Source: an uncultured Lachnospiraceae bacterium (GTDB taxonomy: Bacteria; Bacillota; Clostridia; Lachnospirales; Lachnospiraceae). Taken from it: a stretch of 64,000 nt of DNA. Of this stretch, positions 55,701-57,387 are shown in pieces. The notes beneath the pieces are model-generated. The model was not told where the DNA came from. It did no database searches and saw nothing but the letters and a program-made list of their open reading frames with translations. Position 1 is the first letter of the stretch; each line of letters opens with the position of its first letter. The translations under genes were made by a program, and so were the position numbers. The stretch is taken from the NCBI GenBank assembly GCA_902775895.1, contig CACYNO010000002.1, forward strand, positions 124,001 through 188,000, read 5' to 3'.

Positions 55701-57091
55701 ACACCGTGACCTACATCGATCCTATCGCTGATGAGATCGTGGTCAAGTCTCTTGATGTGGATGATCCGAAAGCAAATACAGATCCTGCGGATCCGGATCA
55801 CACCGACAACGGACTGATATTCACCAAGTGGAAAGAGGTTAAGATCAACGGCAACGTTATAAAGGTTGCAAGCTACCTTACTGAATGCTCTAACCCTGAA
55901 GAAAAGATAACTGTTACATACAGGGATCTGGACGGCGCAGAAGAGAACGTTTACCAGAGGACGGAGATCAAGAAGGGCGGTAAAGAACCTAAAGCTCCTG
56001 CAGATCCTACGAAAGAAGGCAAGACCTTTGACGGATGGGAAAGAACGGTAGATGAGAAGGGTAACATCACCTATACCGCTAAATGGATATCCGACACCTA
56101 TACCGTGACATTTAAGGACGGTAATACAGGTGAGACTATCACGGTAGTTAAGAACATCAAGGAACACGGCAGAGCCGATGTGCCTAAAGATGAGGAGATC
56201 CCCGAGCACGAAGGTTATGAGTTCAAGGGTTGGAGAACACCTGACGGAACCATAGTAACGGATCTTAAGGTTGAAGACGTTACTGAAGACCTGATCTACA
56301 CAGCCGTTTACGAGCCGATAGAAAAACCTGATACCCACACCGTGACCTACAGAAATAAGGTTACCGGCGAGGATATCAAGATTGATACCGGTATAGAAGA
56401 CGGCGGAAGCTCTAAAGTACCTGAGCCGCCTGCACAGGAAGGCTACGAGTTCCACGGCTGGCTCCTTGAAGACGGAACGGTTGTTAAAGACCTTAAAGAG
56501 GTTAAGGACATAACCAAGGATATGCTTCTGATAGCACTCTATGATGAGGTTACGGAAGAGTCCAAGACCATAACAAGGACCATCCATTACAGGTACTACA
56601 CCAAAGATGGCGAAGAGGTAAGGAAAGACGTTGTACAGAGCGTAACCTTTACCCGCACCAAGACCGTAGACGCGGAGACAGGCAAAGTTACCTATTCTGA
56701 CTGGACTCCGGCAAGCAATAAGTTTGACGAAGTACAGTCCGGCGAAGTGAAAGGCTTTACGCCTGACAGGGATAAGGTAGATGCCTTAGATGTGGATCCG
56801 AACATGGAGGATGTGGAGGAATTCGTAATCTACAATAAGAACGAAGAGCCTACCACGGAGACCACTACGGAAGAAACAACAACCACAACTACAACTGCAC
56901 CACCTGCCACTACTACTACAGGCAAGCCGGCTGAGACCCAGCCGCCTGCATCCGGTAATAGGGCAAGGAGTCCGGAAACGGGAGATCATAATGATACTCT
57001 CAAGTGGGCGATGATCGCAGTAGCAGCTGCGGCAGTGGGACTGACAACTGCAGTCACTACAAGACCGAAAAGAAAAGGGAAGAGGAGATAA
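31766..57091 (+). CDS. Giant sortase-anchored surface adhesin (about 8,440 residues; Cna-B/FctA-type Ig repeats, InlB repeats)
   Basis: One uninterrupted frame of 25.3 kb. The ATG at 31766 is seven bases after AAAGGAGA; in-frame ATGs at 31844 and 31934 (the latter after AAGGAGGTGA) are alternatives. In order: a charged Ala/Lys/Glu-rich N-region (residues 1-349), signal peptide (350-382), a head of unknown fold (383-1087), about 39 Ig-like domains (1088-7714), about eight InlB-type repeats (7715-8265), a MucBP-like domain, a Thr-rich stalk, the sorting motif SPETG at 8402-8406, a membrane helix and a Lys/Arg tail. Most Ig units show VxKxW, YxVxE and VTN, the Lys/Glu/Asn pattern of self-formed isopeptide bonds in Cna-B domains. 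The likely role is adhesion or a very long surface fibre. Confidence 0.93.
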   Translation: MKVYKLNIRTEHRLRSCRRGSPEGERMNGKMFLRGDEKMRADEKRRDEKFTEGGEDMRANEKEIAEALAMEERERAAMVEEIMREEAEIANSTTSENEKEMIANATEDRPESFEMTKDEKAKIKALEKEEKMMARENARAEKEKGKEELRAAKAEAKAARKAAKAEALAAKEAAELEAMIAKENAKLEAIEAKEAAKAEAKAAKEAAKAEALAAREEAKAAREAAKLEAAEAKEAAKAEALAAKEEAKAAKEAAKLEAAEAKEAAKEAAKAEALAAKEAAKPESDAAALTCASTEIVQGEADPVCASEASTYDSKSFGKKIKKGASDTVHTSAETTYNANGTGRKVKGGMSRLTGAVLAAALAMGTFGAGMWFTGKAEEVYADDLVNTVPNEEVPGGGDFYSGTINTGLGEYGPGTQTPDKVIYKGNGPDYGPYNSVTTSTGKSVYQSQSTASPTSFAAGLPLGTIFIDQEMVNTKRHTAVAEVVSKNQAIIAGLDVNIARTVDGVASTNTVGYDGTRPGAIPMVPGKINELKGDLVKVTFADAAILPNGDRADLVITYSNARIVIDERYMAAPDGLTYYEVKRYADTNNVTPAPTSVTRVTGDTYDGYPVYRDGNGFLYYLKSGKYYRIFEISPVESQPVNPSATTEKFTYNGKQYTVYTADGKSYIKPDNERYYHGAVTLAQGNSISYGGTDPTDMTVTYGNAAVAIVDATAQGFGETYPRQNKGNDPTKPNNNVYPTTGLTMDATYQIVNKDGTPAAGTFVFAICGINLDRDPDAGTGTNTAKPLWYSYDANFVGTGGTGGENGIDYSFFSEAMEIRGGQKSQYVYVRPNTNQEDNPDKIRGVKGQYFYPNVSLHNGNIKFIGNQVDANLSGVTGGLGGNDNSYNAGFVTLADAADGFKVTATGHGNAGAGMNSLVFNSKEIWYRYTSSTGSHGKIETTSEGNWGGKLEKLNENDEILGPVGYYENNTRKKATYVVAEGKTITYTMTPDIGYKLKSIKLGKTLNPDYDSTLPDSDPNSEEFMLDEVLFDQNSVSSMKKGDSLTVTTRAGHDGILTYEENGTYTFKYVYAESAERIHVEWEPTTADILVSKVWEDNDDEDGARRLAYSDSATEPKFKLQYSVNGGRNWSDVTNNKFINNPATGTVVEPERVIGQKDVPDGYDDQSDIYKDGTYVINDGTKGSYDQTPADPQPDPSNLEQVKDTCDSLEVYRDKTTFKSYVKPGNDYHLVRTVDHPFTWEHLPVYTYDDNGIADRLISYRIVEIPDPAVDDYKKAQYFDAEAFELTSETSKSWDGWQIYSGGGKNYIKKGDGQYYTVNADGTVGEAADPQPDPTGLSPRSSSSYRTVDKAIPFQSVEVLNEHTVRKYYVDVNKFWNDAGIKDLTATGVNDYARIKLKYALHGVTDNGRGGTDTVDLNDDPDKEDLEIELDPGETNTRNKVIDTYYVFKDSSGKEYVRVLDGDTVHTAGYYEVSGGTVDYSTPAEVKSSDLKAVINPAYKTDANNFGVYFDDLPTHSGGKVITYTVTETDENGDELNGWVVTGGALTAVRDENFEIEGYRTKFTNTPRIEDVYETLPIQINKRDGKSTNILLEGAEFTVYRDAITGEFALDDDDVKIKDESTNQKLTIYTYTDEDNVVHEYVRREETPGEKKYYTFTKGNNGTYSFQLADPQPTETDLKVKRGDVASNVVYTDIHGTADIEFLEPGKYYVKETKEPTGYTADPTIYAFVVTEDLKVVTLENPDVDHDTKWWQMKYDMGFGPDTTTAVNWDAENNILTVDNVPLTANVLVRKIWEDNDDQDGVRPKDYVEDQTTHNIEPNPDTPVVILQWTTAAHTATGLPVYINASGTKYVHKTADNKYYKVVREDESGEFKDEVADPQPENVTENSETCRKRKVYVDSNDNKKYVIVGGIYHEVTSVDKIGEIESNEATPQPNEEDLSLVMDAGENWKDMKVGREDDPNADIMEASVSYAGGPVLTDQHNAYTWNNVPAYHDGKVIVYRVNETSPLLDDDTYSVKYSHTSDKFEKVFTLIDDGNTSELATRNQTVDVTNKHETRVINIDAYKTWNDEDQTKRKQATLTLWKTVNGARSVVTTVVNGQTVWDEGTVTEEDKTDPVKTWSDLPVYEMGYPITYTIEETTIDGYKTTYEVDYTKPGATETDPDVVVDEPGSSIDASEVKRTYYAAGDTIPQGKKVGDESTTASFRIENEETVDIAVKKTWVDGANANVTFELWRTTTGEGDLTSSKFTEKIICYQNNANLERISVQDYNNLPADQKTNYSEVKGKNWSPYDPNDASVTVDGWKKADEHEFAASIFDNTQDTDVKTYTFNDLPRQEVEKVEDQIVYTDGEASPTKYVLRDDAASGSKKYYTYQENQEGGYDYTLAEPQPENLSVSYLKYLYRVYETSQLQRLATAHDESGTPAAISNTDITNYNVHKSSGIASVQVVKELQGRDWVDRDKFYFEINPEGGKNTTTGDDISAADVPLPSRTQENMTVLVDGSNNRYIIDDDGLYRSVTGADDTISDKPVNPQPDPSTLSPGSTTVSGGVEYPIGSTDKNAEKVGAIGRAVDFKVFEFNDETLVPRGNTVEFNYKVYEVYDNLGTSLDSATNHTGKKDGITYIGEVSGNKFNPKEHDLKIVVTNDPDGKMSTEIYWDGSHQTGAVPVYTNSYDASGEIRTHVIKKTLGREITGNDRFYFSVANIAGSPVRDSEDVEVSVQSQTNDNFVNITSNTGTKVTESSTAGNYDPENGNGGYLRAINTDAGNWIKLSDLNQKTADGKATGTFIYEIYENPINATNNPSVANDGDMIMDDSRIYLKVVATDNQDGTIDIVKSYHTDATCTDQNRINANVLVSNDDESIAGQGAAAGDTHYAPAAIFTNSQTVDITVVKEWVYGPAIENVTLRLQRKLIPLSDEAGLNYTKANNDTLYGPWKNVGLVMTANRGDFIKSDGTPDYDQGSSTTASEIYTDINGFNNDLPKYVTEGGVTYRAVYKLEEDNTSSAYETSYRTQKSGEADTQGNAVFINDETLVVTNTVKATNTANIAAVKQVLGRQWLGADDFPFVIEAAGIGTYKADGSFNAVDSSAGAKASVPMPDSTTAAALERNTVVDPNGNLERLARFGEITYTVKDLVYNANEGHMQGDFFYNMKETVPTVTGDVYPVAYSYTTGTGANKTTTSQDITDKQMPTLSAGQTLKTVTFNNGVTYDCDVHTVHVKVRENRTGVLQVQIAYDETTPGDITTGTAFTPVYTNRYDAKTTEDVDINKYIKGRDFMAGETFTFELRPMGSAPFVNASGSQITNGVISKTISVSDTTKPVQEASFDALQFVLDDLPWTVGRNGAKDSRDAVADATVKYSDGTTVVAEGMKYGRFVYAVTESANSADDLDKDENTIYARITVIDKGDGTLDKKVEYFKDQACTDRSKVPGTQTDAAAAVFTNRWNRDISATKAWDMPATSDVTLYLQYSLNNGANWYNVADTAWFNRTDGTKVISKDATGSDLTVTWSDLPAYSPEDLDVNPDTWIRYRIKEADIAYVDTRYNKEAYSDGDKKDTRIDDGTGTMVDKYREASSGGSPFFTESEDAADHIDRFYVTNFRQEIQGKDKFGVVKQYIGKVWENETFTFEVTPKKSALGEKANLDKPSESTYTDYDADTNKMPTLTNNKAKADKNTSTVSVNEHAANFGELTIKLSDLKPDDDGIPKGVFVYEIKEVIPDGAVEITEGEGEDAKTYKVARDSNGNLIKYTTDIHEVMIIAVDNGNGKIETTVSYDDRESGQFVPVYTNYTMMPTPVVGTKTWVGGEPADHKNGTVELSQDNKTVTAATDKLGLQLKRKLNKENAGEETLEKDDAGRDLVIVWAKKTGDTYEKQEGGNGNGPYTYTVMAKDGDDFVDPILYAVDNEGYIYDYYIHEDTVPEDYTVSEDGLNVTNVNNKSNDVIVSKEWKDGPAIEDVTLHLKRMLIPVSEMDGVDYDDLEGLSRTYPWETVGLVHNAPRGDFLKTDGTPTYNIDQTTSGKDYIAIDGFNKELPMYVTKKDDTSGEDVDYRAVYKLEEDNTSDAYETTYKTMNRPATGDPVIATDDGAYYLNPGDNPVVTNRVKATNEANIAAVKQLLGRSWQSNDDFVFTLEPVGKGTYNEDGTFKDIDKSDDAKAAVPMPEDDGERESTTEGGGTKDAKSTTHAKAGMTTVDTNGDLERLARFGAIEYRVSDLVHDTADRHMQGDFFYIMKEVVPDDAENGDGVKYSAATPEQKEAGGFMLDGITYDSREHTVHVKVLENRTGTLQVQIAYDEETPGDITTGTQFTPVYTNKIDAVTEFAGTKIWEDGERTHDNTTELKSKLILHRDWEVTTEEEEDEPAPPQPVDQTYALRIGYPPEIGDSASPDSYVSGLKLIEYNAKDIETNPATLYKLDPNQQLPEAVYDAGVTVDTWLALDSEGPNEYEGEITVAPYGYHVNDNDYAPMRSRGTSAKSGKTRGTTTTKYTQVVSDYHIDWDGNSFKIINLPKTTENGEEYTYWLQEIQIDGYKLPVYSEGEKVYTLNFDDADDVYKDDDSIIWIKDGQVVTGSDRSGSTAQGIKTEGIITNTLDTGMIFVEKWWDDDTDADGIRKNTQATVSLWKKVWDPANNKYDDTKIARVTGTVNAQEGATSGGDSMERDVPTGYMGTDTTPSKSVIDVIETGNSYAWANLPVYETVTYTDSEGQTKTKIVKIPYVVIESDIDGYVTTYTCSETDIGDPTAATYYPLYKAPGRSAVVDSTGYQSATLDEETREIWDDDAGDLVEVTSNTGYFYIKNQRTPKVDEIVVKKAWEDTVDDIDYSGDYRPETVTVIVTATTVGGDPANVFGEGDSKTNTTELILRGTYTADAAREYKHDLNLNTGETVRYNQAQAKQALNNGLLDQAEYDAVVWPRVGDPLPDDERWTQTLKNLPDTYMGEEVSYAVTENVPSAYKLKTTNKTAKYSHGETAPYDYDSTDPTDATSTQVTYEFTNELETVKLVARKVWVDGDPDEISDKLMTGETRTYRPARITMQAKNGDNVVVEKTIDKDEKVATQHVEFTVPKYSAGKTVQQTIKWGDLTTDQQADEAYQNLEWIRSGEICAYPEIPVDAEATIGTGGPAVIDWTVDEAVVPANYEKDTVTYVDITGIKVGIITNRLKVIDFTGTKVWLDGDKEHNNPEELNSKLTLHRDWIAQQTFTLGEGDDAKTYLRFKANEESVTPNVVYQLNGNTTKWYTIENETATEVTITDVSKYAADTEKRTESVDTLDKFHVDWTGDTFNIIGLPGDTNDGEEYTYWVSEDQITNYDLPVYGDGSKQHKTTDTATQTETVDGILSGGTITNVMPLDITVSKKWVDGNNNLSTRGEEGDVTVTLWKKEWDATDNKYPDDWTKVETKNVPISDNEADVNLWSNQPSYKNGKEILYKLTEENAAGKTVLSSYTTTYQQNAATATESGSEIEFNVSNGQSAANGLAYTLKFINTYNVTDSIKVTKTWDDAHNAEGLRPESVIVHLYKVVDVAELTDDEITAATQGINQDQFTEQQAYEAAIAKAKQDALAKKTADTTPVQIEVVRKEIKPAEGETDTWTTGITWDSLPVFDEDGSRIRYVVIEESVSGYETEYKLGNGDYGDDVEIRLDGESGAQTVDVKNSLTPATDEVEVTKVWEDDNNAYGMRPNSVEIELWKYVWDKDAKAYKTTAEKVTTRPATQDDVDDDTTGNTKPGDDITVTNLTLNEDNAWAGEWTRLPLTENGETILYIVKEVTTGAVYAVPGTANKYSDDPIITGDQVNGYMITNIFTPATTSAEITKKWVDNNNALNVRPDTLTMELWRTWTGVDASGNDEQKYERAKDINENDIKNLISADDQTADNTWNYKVENLPTHTFVEKANGVKYVEVDPMFFEEGDNPQEKGWYVKNGDTYEPSTDEWRQDGTTYYDQVPVTVKEAREYTYYWKETIPTGYTATVTGTDPTEGKTPAEEAAALVGIQKAASGKEITNTYITGKLILTKIWEDGDNVDNIRRNTDDFADDLVLYANKIKIDGDDFGDDAPKVKRTVTQGTGTDSNKYTVTYENLPVYDKNGQKITYTIEEKTIGGYTVATDSAADLSDTLDETGQNTGVYEGTMSLTNEHTPGTTSLTVTKVWSDESNKDGKRPTVAQLKEVMKLYADGTDNVTATYANKLTVYDNGDNTFTVIWNDLPKYKTGKTGQEIVYSAMEEIPQGNTYFDYYSGPTYSDNKDVASTTENESEDKTRAYDGGKITNKQVLQDITVRKVWNDKIFDLTSGNNVVNPGRPATISLTLTGDDTTVEGHTKTESSVSSTNEDNFDHTFVKMPIYKADGTKMTYTLTEADIPGYDTKVIEIPGTNIQAVVNTCQVTKLTGTKVWKDGNETHNNASDVKLTVHWQRGNGADIYVPTKDTTVQTGKTYYTDNTGATEATPADSENPSTEKWYEKLSGKGTVSNPTVTWGTTDDTKNTFTVGGLPVGDGYGNTYTYWVSEAQVSGYKAPVYSVATHKEGTTDVGITDGGTITNKITGITSITGEKVWVGGENSEHVNANITLNLNRQSAKSGSSVETSGIKQADGTTPATATWDGNKYTFANLDRFDSDGYEYTYWVTEGAVTDYTTTYTNTDTQPNATDKAYDGATITNICNRKDSLKVTKEWADASGNTYNAEGIRPDKVTMHLYKVVTTGEGQAAVTSLVQVEAQEKELAWNKQDIASDEGGEATWENLPVYDETTGEKIKYVVLEETVEGYTTTYKTPAGSEYVPEGTNPAKNTGLQVQLDGTQGAQEVKVKNALTPATSEVPVTKVWDDNSNVDNKRSAVTFRLTAKVWDPSQNNGAGGYIVEDPAKQADGTTPIADITLDGKANDPAGDDETTPATSKDEWTGKFTNLPETRNSKTVVYNVKEVTDLTDAGYKAPVVTGNMIDGYTVTNTKDRETVVVNVEKEWAKDLEAFRPDHVTVSLKADGAAAKYADGVDVTDVVITKDAAWKGGFINLPKNKDGKVGEAIVYTVEEAAVNGYVTTYSGTGTDGKAVTITDNVGTMKVTNTAQTGKITLTKTWDDEDNADNIRPESADDFANLLTLYANDTKVTEFGVAPNVKRTATVTADKPDEMTVTYENLPIYDGTGKKVNYRVEENVPTGYVITDSSLSTQLNETTAGAGYTGTMSLTDKHVHDTTTFTVTKVWDDNDNAYGNRPTVKQLKDVIKLYQDGTDVTAANANNLTVNISDDGNSYTLSWANLPKQGVYTAKETGTFDYYSDPEYTNTESAETDKAYNNGTITNRQLYRDLKVRKVWNDKILDLNTGKNIVPENRPDQISLTLTGDGAVKTGETEPYTVTKTVDVPKATATANADTFEYTFEKLPLYKADGKIMKYTLSEDEIPGYRTEYDQNNLIVINTYEVTKISGTKVWTDGDSKHNNPTDVKLELNYRKSDGKTGKADIPATVWGTNEADKNKFTITGLPVADKDGNTYEYWVSEKQISDYNAPDYGDGDTTHKTDGTPDGITNGGTITNSLADKRISITGNKVWSGGQDSEHDNTKLGLVLHRVSSKDGSTEETVIVDPSWKSKTGNSSYTYSGLPKYDKDGYEYTYWVTEGKVDDYKTSYTNDENKPAATDKVYDEGTINNTSTMNASVKLIKRWVDENDKDKKRPNVDTFKSGLKLMADGTDVTAANVSKLTVTDSGDNTYLIEWKELQSVNGDKAVNYTVTENVPDGYEVTYYDADGKAQAAATTGGSIVNTHKVKITVTYDPDNGEKETVTEINKGDKEPAQPEKDPAKDGYKFVGWKRMVDDDGNVTYTAQWEKIDKITITYDPDNDKDKPTSTEIERGADEPAQPEKDPTKDGYRFTGWQREVDPDTGDVTYKARWEKIPDTEKIDVAFDFDNGKDPEITTIARGENEPAQPQNPTKDGFTFGGWLRTVDDKGNVTYKANWIPNSEDPGKIKITYKFGNGASDRVSEITRGEDEPDQPANPERSGYVFGGWLRGKDKDGNVTYTANWVEIPKQKNTVTYIDPIADEIVVKSLDVDDPKANTDPADPDHTDNGLIFTKWKEVKINGNVIKVASYLTECSNPEEKITVTYRDLDGAEENVYQRTEIKKGGKEPKAPADPTKEGKTFDGWERTVDEKGNITYTAKWISDTYTVTFKDGNTGETITVVKNIKEHGRADVPKDEEIPEHEGYEFKGWRTPDGTIVTDLKVEDVTEDLIYTAVYEPIEKPDTHTVTYRNKVTGEDIKIDTGIEDGGSSKVPEPPAQEGYEFHGWLLEDGTVVKDLKEVKDITKDMLLIALYDEVTEESKTITRTIHYRYYTKDGEEVRKDVVQSVTFTRTKTVDAETGKVTYSDWTPASNKFDEVQSGEVKGFTPDRDKVDALDVDPNMEDVEEFVIYNKNEEPTTETTTEETTTTTTTAPPATTTTGKPAETQPPASGNRARSPETGDHNDTLKWAMIAVAAAAVGLTTAVTTRPKRKGKRR
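32108..32619 (+). other. Ala/Lys/Glu-rich helical segment in the N-region of the giant protein
   Basis: Residues of about 115-285. The text is built from AKAEA, AKEAAK, KLEAAEAK units with heptad-like spacing, predicted to be a long charged alpha helix. Two near-identical 29-residue units are encoded at 32378-32464 and 32465-32551 (87 bp each; they differ by a few Arg/Lys codons and silent changes), followed by a partial third. It precedes the signal peptide, so it should start on the cytoplasmic side. Confidence 0.8.
32813..32911 (+). other. Internal signal peptide of the giant protein
   Basis: After KKIKKG and RKVKGG comes MSRLTGAVLAAALAMGTFGAGMWF, then TGKAEEVYA|DD, a credible signal peptidase site. 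The hydrophobic stretch is about 350 residues from the predicted N-terminus, far beyond usual signal peptides, even extended ones (40-60 residues). Confidence 0.75.
32912..35026 (+). other. N-terminal head region of the giant protein, fold not recognised
   Basis: About 705 residues between the signal peptide and the first Cna-B domain. It has Gly/Asn/Thr-rich segments and no visible family motif (blocks such as TYQIVNKDGTPAAGTFVFAICGINLDRD and GFKVTATGHGNAGAGMNSLVFNSKEIWYRY). Two copies of the small YxDxGxxYhx insert module lie at about 33580-33830. In proteins of this layout the N-terminal part is usually the ligand-binding tip; this is inference. Confidence 0.55.
33580..39378 (+). repeat. 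Recurrent insert module (VYxDxxGxxYV...YYxV...ADPQPxxxxL) in the giant protein
   Basis: A unit of about 40-50 residues appears around 33580-33700, 33715-33828, 35277-35353 plus 35383-35475, 35645-35777, 36086-36238, 36640-36800, 37270-37425, 37433-37587, 38775-38938 and 39232-39378. Examples: WQIYSGGGKNYIKKGDGQYY ending AADPQPDPTGL; PVYINASGTKYVHKTADNKYY ending ADPQPENV; IVYTDGEASPTKYVLRDD ending AEPQPENL. They sit inside Ig-like domains, mostly in loops before the LP.Y or VxE strands. I do not recognise a named family. Confidence 0.65.
40406..41510 (+). repeat. Two-domain block, copy A (partner at 43541-44660)
   Basis: A Cna-B unit (VVKEWVYGPAIENVTLRLQRKLIP...) followed by an FctA-type unit (NIAAVKQVLGRQW...). 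The same pair in the same order recurs at 43541-44660 (VSKEWKDGPAIEDVTLHLKRMLIP..., NIAAVKQLLGRSW...), including shared long stretches such as AVYKLEEDNTS.AYET and HVKV.ENRTG.LQVQIAYDE. This points to duplication of about 1.1 kb. Confidence 0.8.
43541..44660 (+). repeat. Two-domain block, copy B (partner at 40406-41510)
   Basis: See the partner block. Copy B carries an extra Thr/Lys/Ser-rich loop (ESTTEGGGTKDAKSTTHAKAG) at about 44220-44285 that is absent from copy A. Confidence 0.8.
48167..51652 (+). repeat. Eight-domain Cna-B block, copy A
   Basis: Eight successive Cna-B domains beginning IKVTKTWDD, VEVTKVWED, AEITKKWVD, LILTKIWED, LTVTKVWSD, ITVRKVWND, LTGTKVWKD and ITGEKVWVG. The next eight domains (51653-54583) begin LKVTKEWAD, VPVTKVWDD, VNVEKEWAK, ITLTKTWDD, FTVTKVWDD, LKVRKVWND, ISGTKVWTD and ITGNKVWSG, matching one for one in kind and order. 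Copy A is about 550 bases longer because several domains hold inserted loops. Confidence 0.82.
50921..51060 (+). other. Inserted loop with a DTTVxxGKTYYT motif in one Cna-B domain
   Basis: About 47 residues (DIYVPTKDTTVQTGKTYYT to KWYEKLSGKG) interrupt a Cna-B domain between TVHWQRGNGA and VTWGTTDD. The paralogous domain in copy B (about 53885-54230) reads straight through this point. The TxDTTVxxGKTYYT wording is familiar from phage tail and other gut-bacterial surface proteins (general knowledge, not checked). Confidence 0.65.
51653..54583 (+). repeat. Eight-domain Cna-B block, copy B
   Basis: Second member of the block pair; see 48167-51652. Shared details include KI.DL..G.N(I/V)V...RP..ISLTLTGD and E.TYWVTEG.V.DY.T.YTN.(D/E) in the same positions. 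The 39th Ig-like domain (VKLIKRWVDEN) follows at 54584. Confidence 0.82.
54908..56558 (+). repeat. InlB B-type (Flg_new) repeat array of the giant protein
   Basis: About eight units of 60-75 residues with the pattern hxVTYxxxNG...I.(R/K)GxxEPxxPxxPxxxGYxFxGWxRxVDxxGNVTYTAxW. The first four are close to each other (EPAQPEKDP, GDVTYKARW, GNVTYTANW); the fifth is divergent. Such repeats occur in internalin-type adhesins as stalk or co-receptor regions. Confidence 0.85.
56559..57091 (+). other. C-terminal MucBP-like domain, Thr-rich stalk and sorting signal of the giant protein
   Basis: TRTIHYRYYTKDGEEVRKDVVQSVTFTRT resembles a MucBP/Rib-like unit. A Thr-run (TTEETTTTTTTAPPATTTTG) then leads to the sorting motif SPETGD at 56969-56986, a hydrophobic helix (WAMIAVAAAAVGLTTAVTT) and the tail RPKRKGKRR. 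The motif has Ser where classical LPxTG has Leu. Confidence 0.85.
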
Positions 57092-57107
57092 TCCTTCCTG
57101 AATAAAA

Positions 57108-57142
57108 GGATGGCAGAAGTGAAAGCTTCTGCCATCTTTTTT
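57108..57142 (+). terminator. Terminator after the giant gene
   Basis: GATGGCAGAAG and CTTCTGCCATC form a perfect 11-bp stem followed by TTTTTTT. Confidence 0.9.
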
Positions 57143-57207
57143 TCTGCGCTGATCGCCGTTTACATCCGGGAGATAAACGCTGTCCTTGTAAAATGGCAAA
57201 AACCCCG

Positions 57208-57236
57208 TTTAAAATCACAGTTATTTCTGGTATAAT
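57208..57236 (+). promoter_or_regulatory. Promoter of the second surface protein
   Basis: TATAAT at 57231-57236, preceded by TGG (extended -10), with TTTAAA at 57208-57213 as a poor -35. The predicted leader is about 145 bases long. Confidence 0.5.
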
Positions 57237-57299
57237 ATTATGCAAAAGAGTTTTCACTTCGGTTTTTAAAAAGGGGTTTAAAGATATGACGGAATATAT

Positions 57300-57343
57300 C
57301 GCATCGTGTTTACGGTCTATGGTCGTGAGCCGGTGCTTTTTTG
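57300..57343 (+). promoter_or_regulatory. Hairpin with U tract in the leader of the second surface protein
   Basis: GCATCG and CGGTGC can pair across a long loop and are followed at once by TTTTTTG. Lying between the promoter and the ribosome binding site (AAAGGAGA at about 57374), it could act as an attenuator. I could not match the leader to a known riboswitch. Confidence 0.3.
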
Positions 57344-57387
57344 TTTAAAAGACCCCGCTATTTATACCAAAGGAAAGGAGAAAGCAA

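Noticed and set aside
53396..56587. A 1063-codon open frame on the minus strand
   Set aside because: It lies wholly inside the giant gene, whose protein shows clear domain repeats in the plus frame. The minus frame gives a Leu/Ile/Val/Arg-rich text without motifs, and is open because of codon bias (few codons whose complement is a stop in that frame).
57237..57387. Cyclic-di-GMP riboswitch before the second surface protein
   Set aside because: The GGTCTA and AGCCGG words recall the GEMM-I 3' half, but the GGGCAAACC and GACGCAAAGCC core elements are missing.
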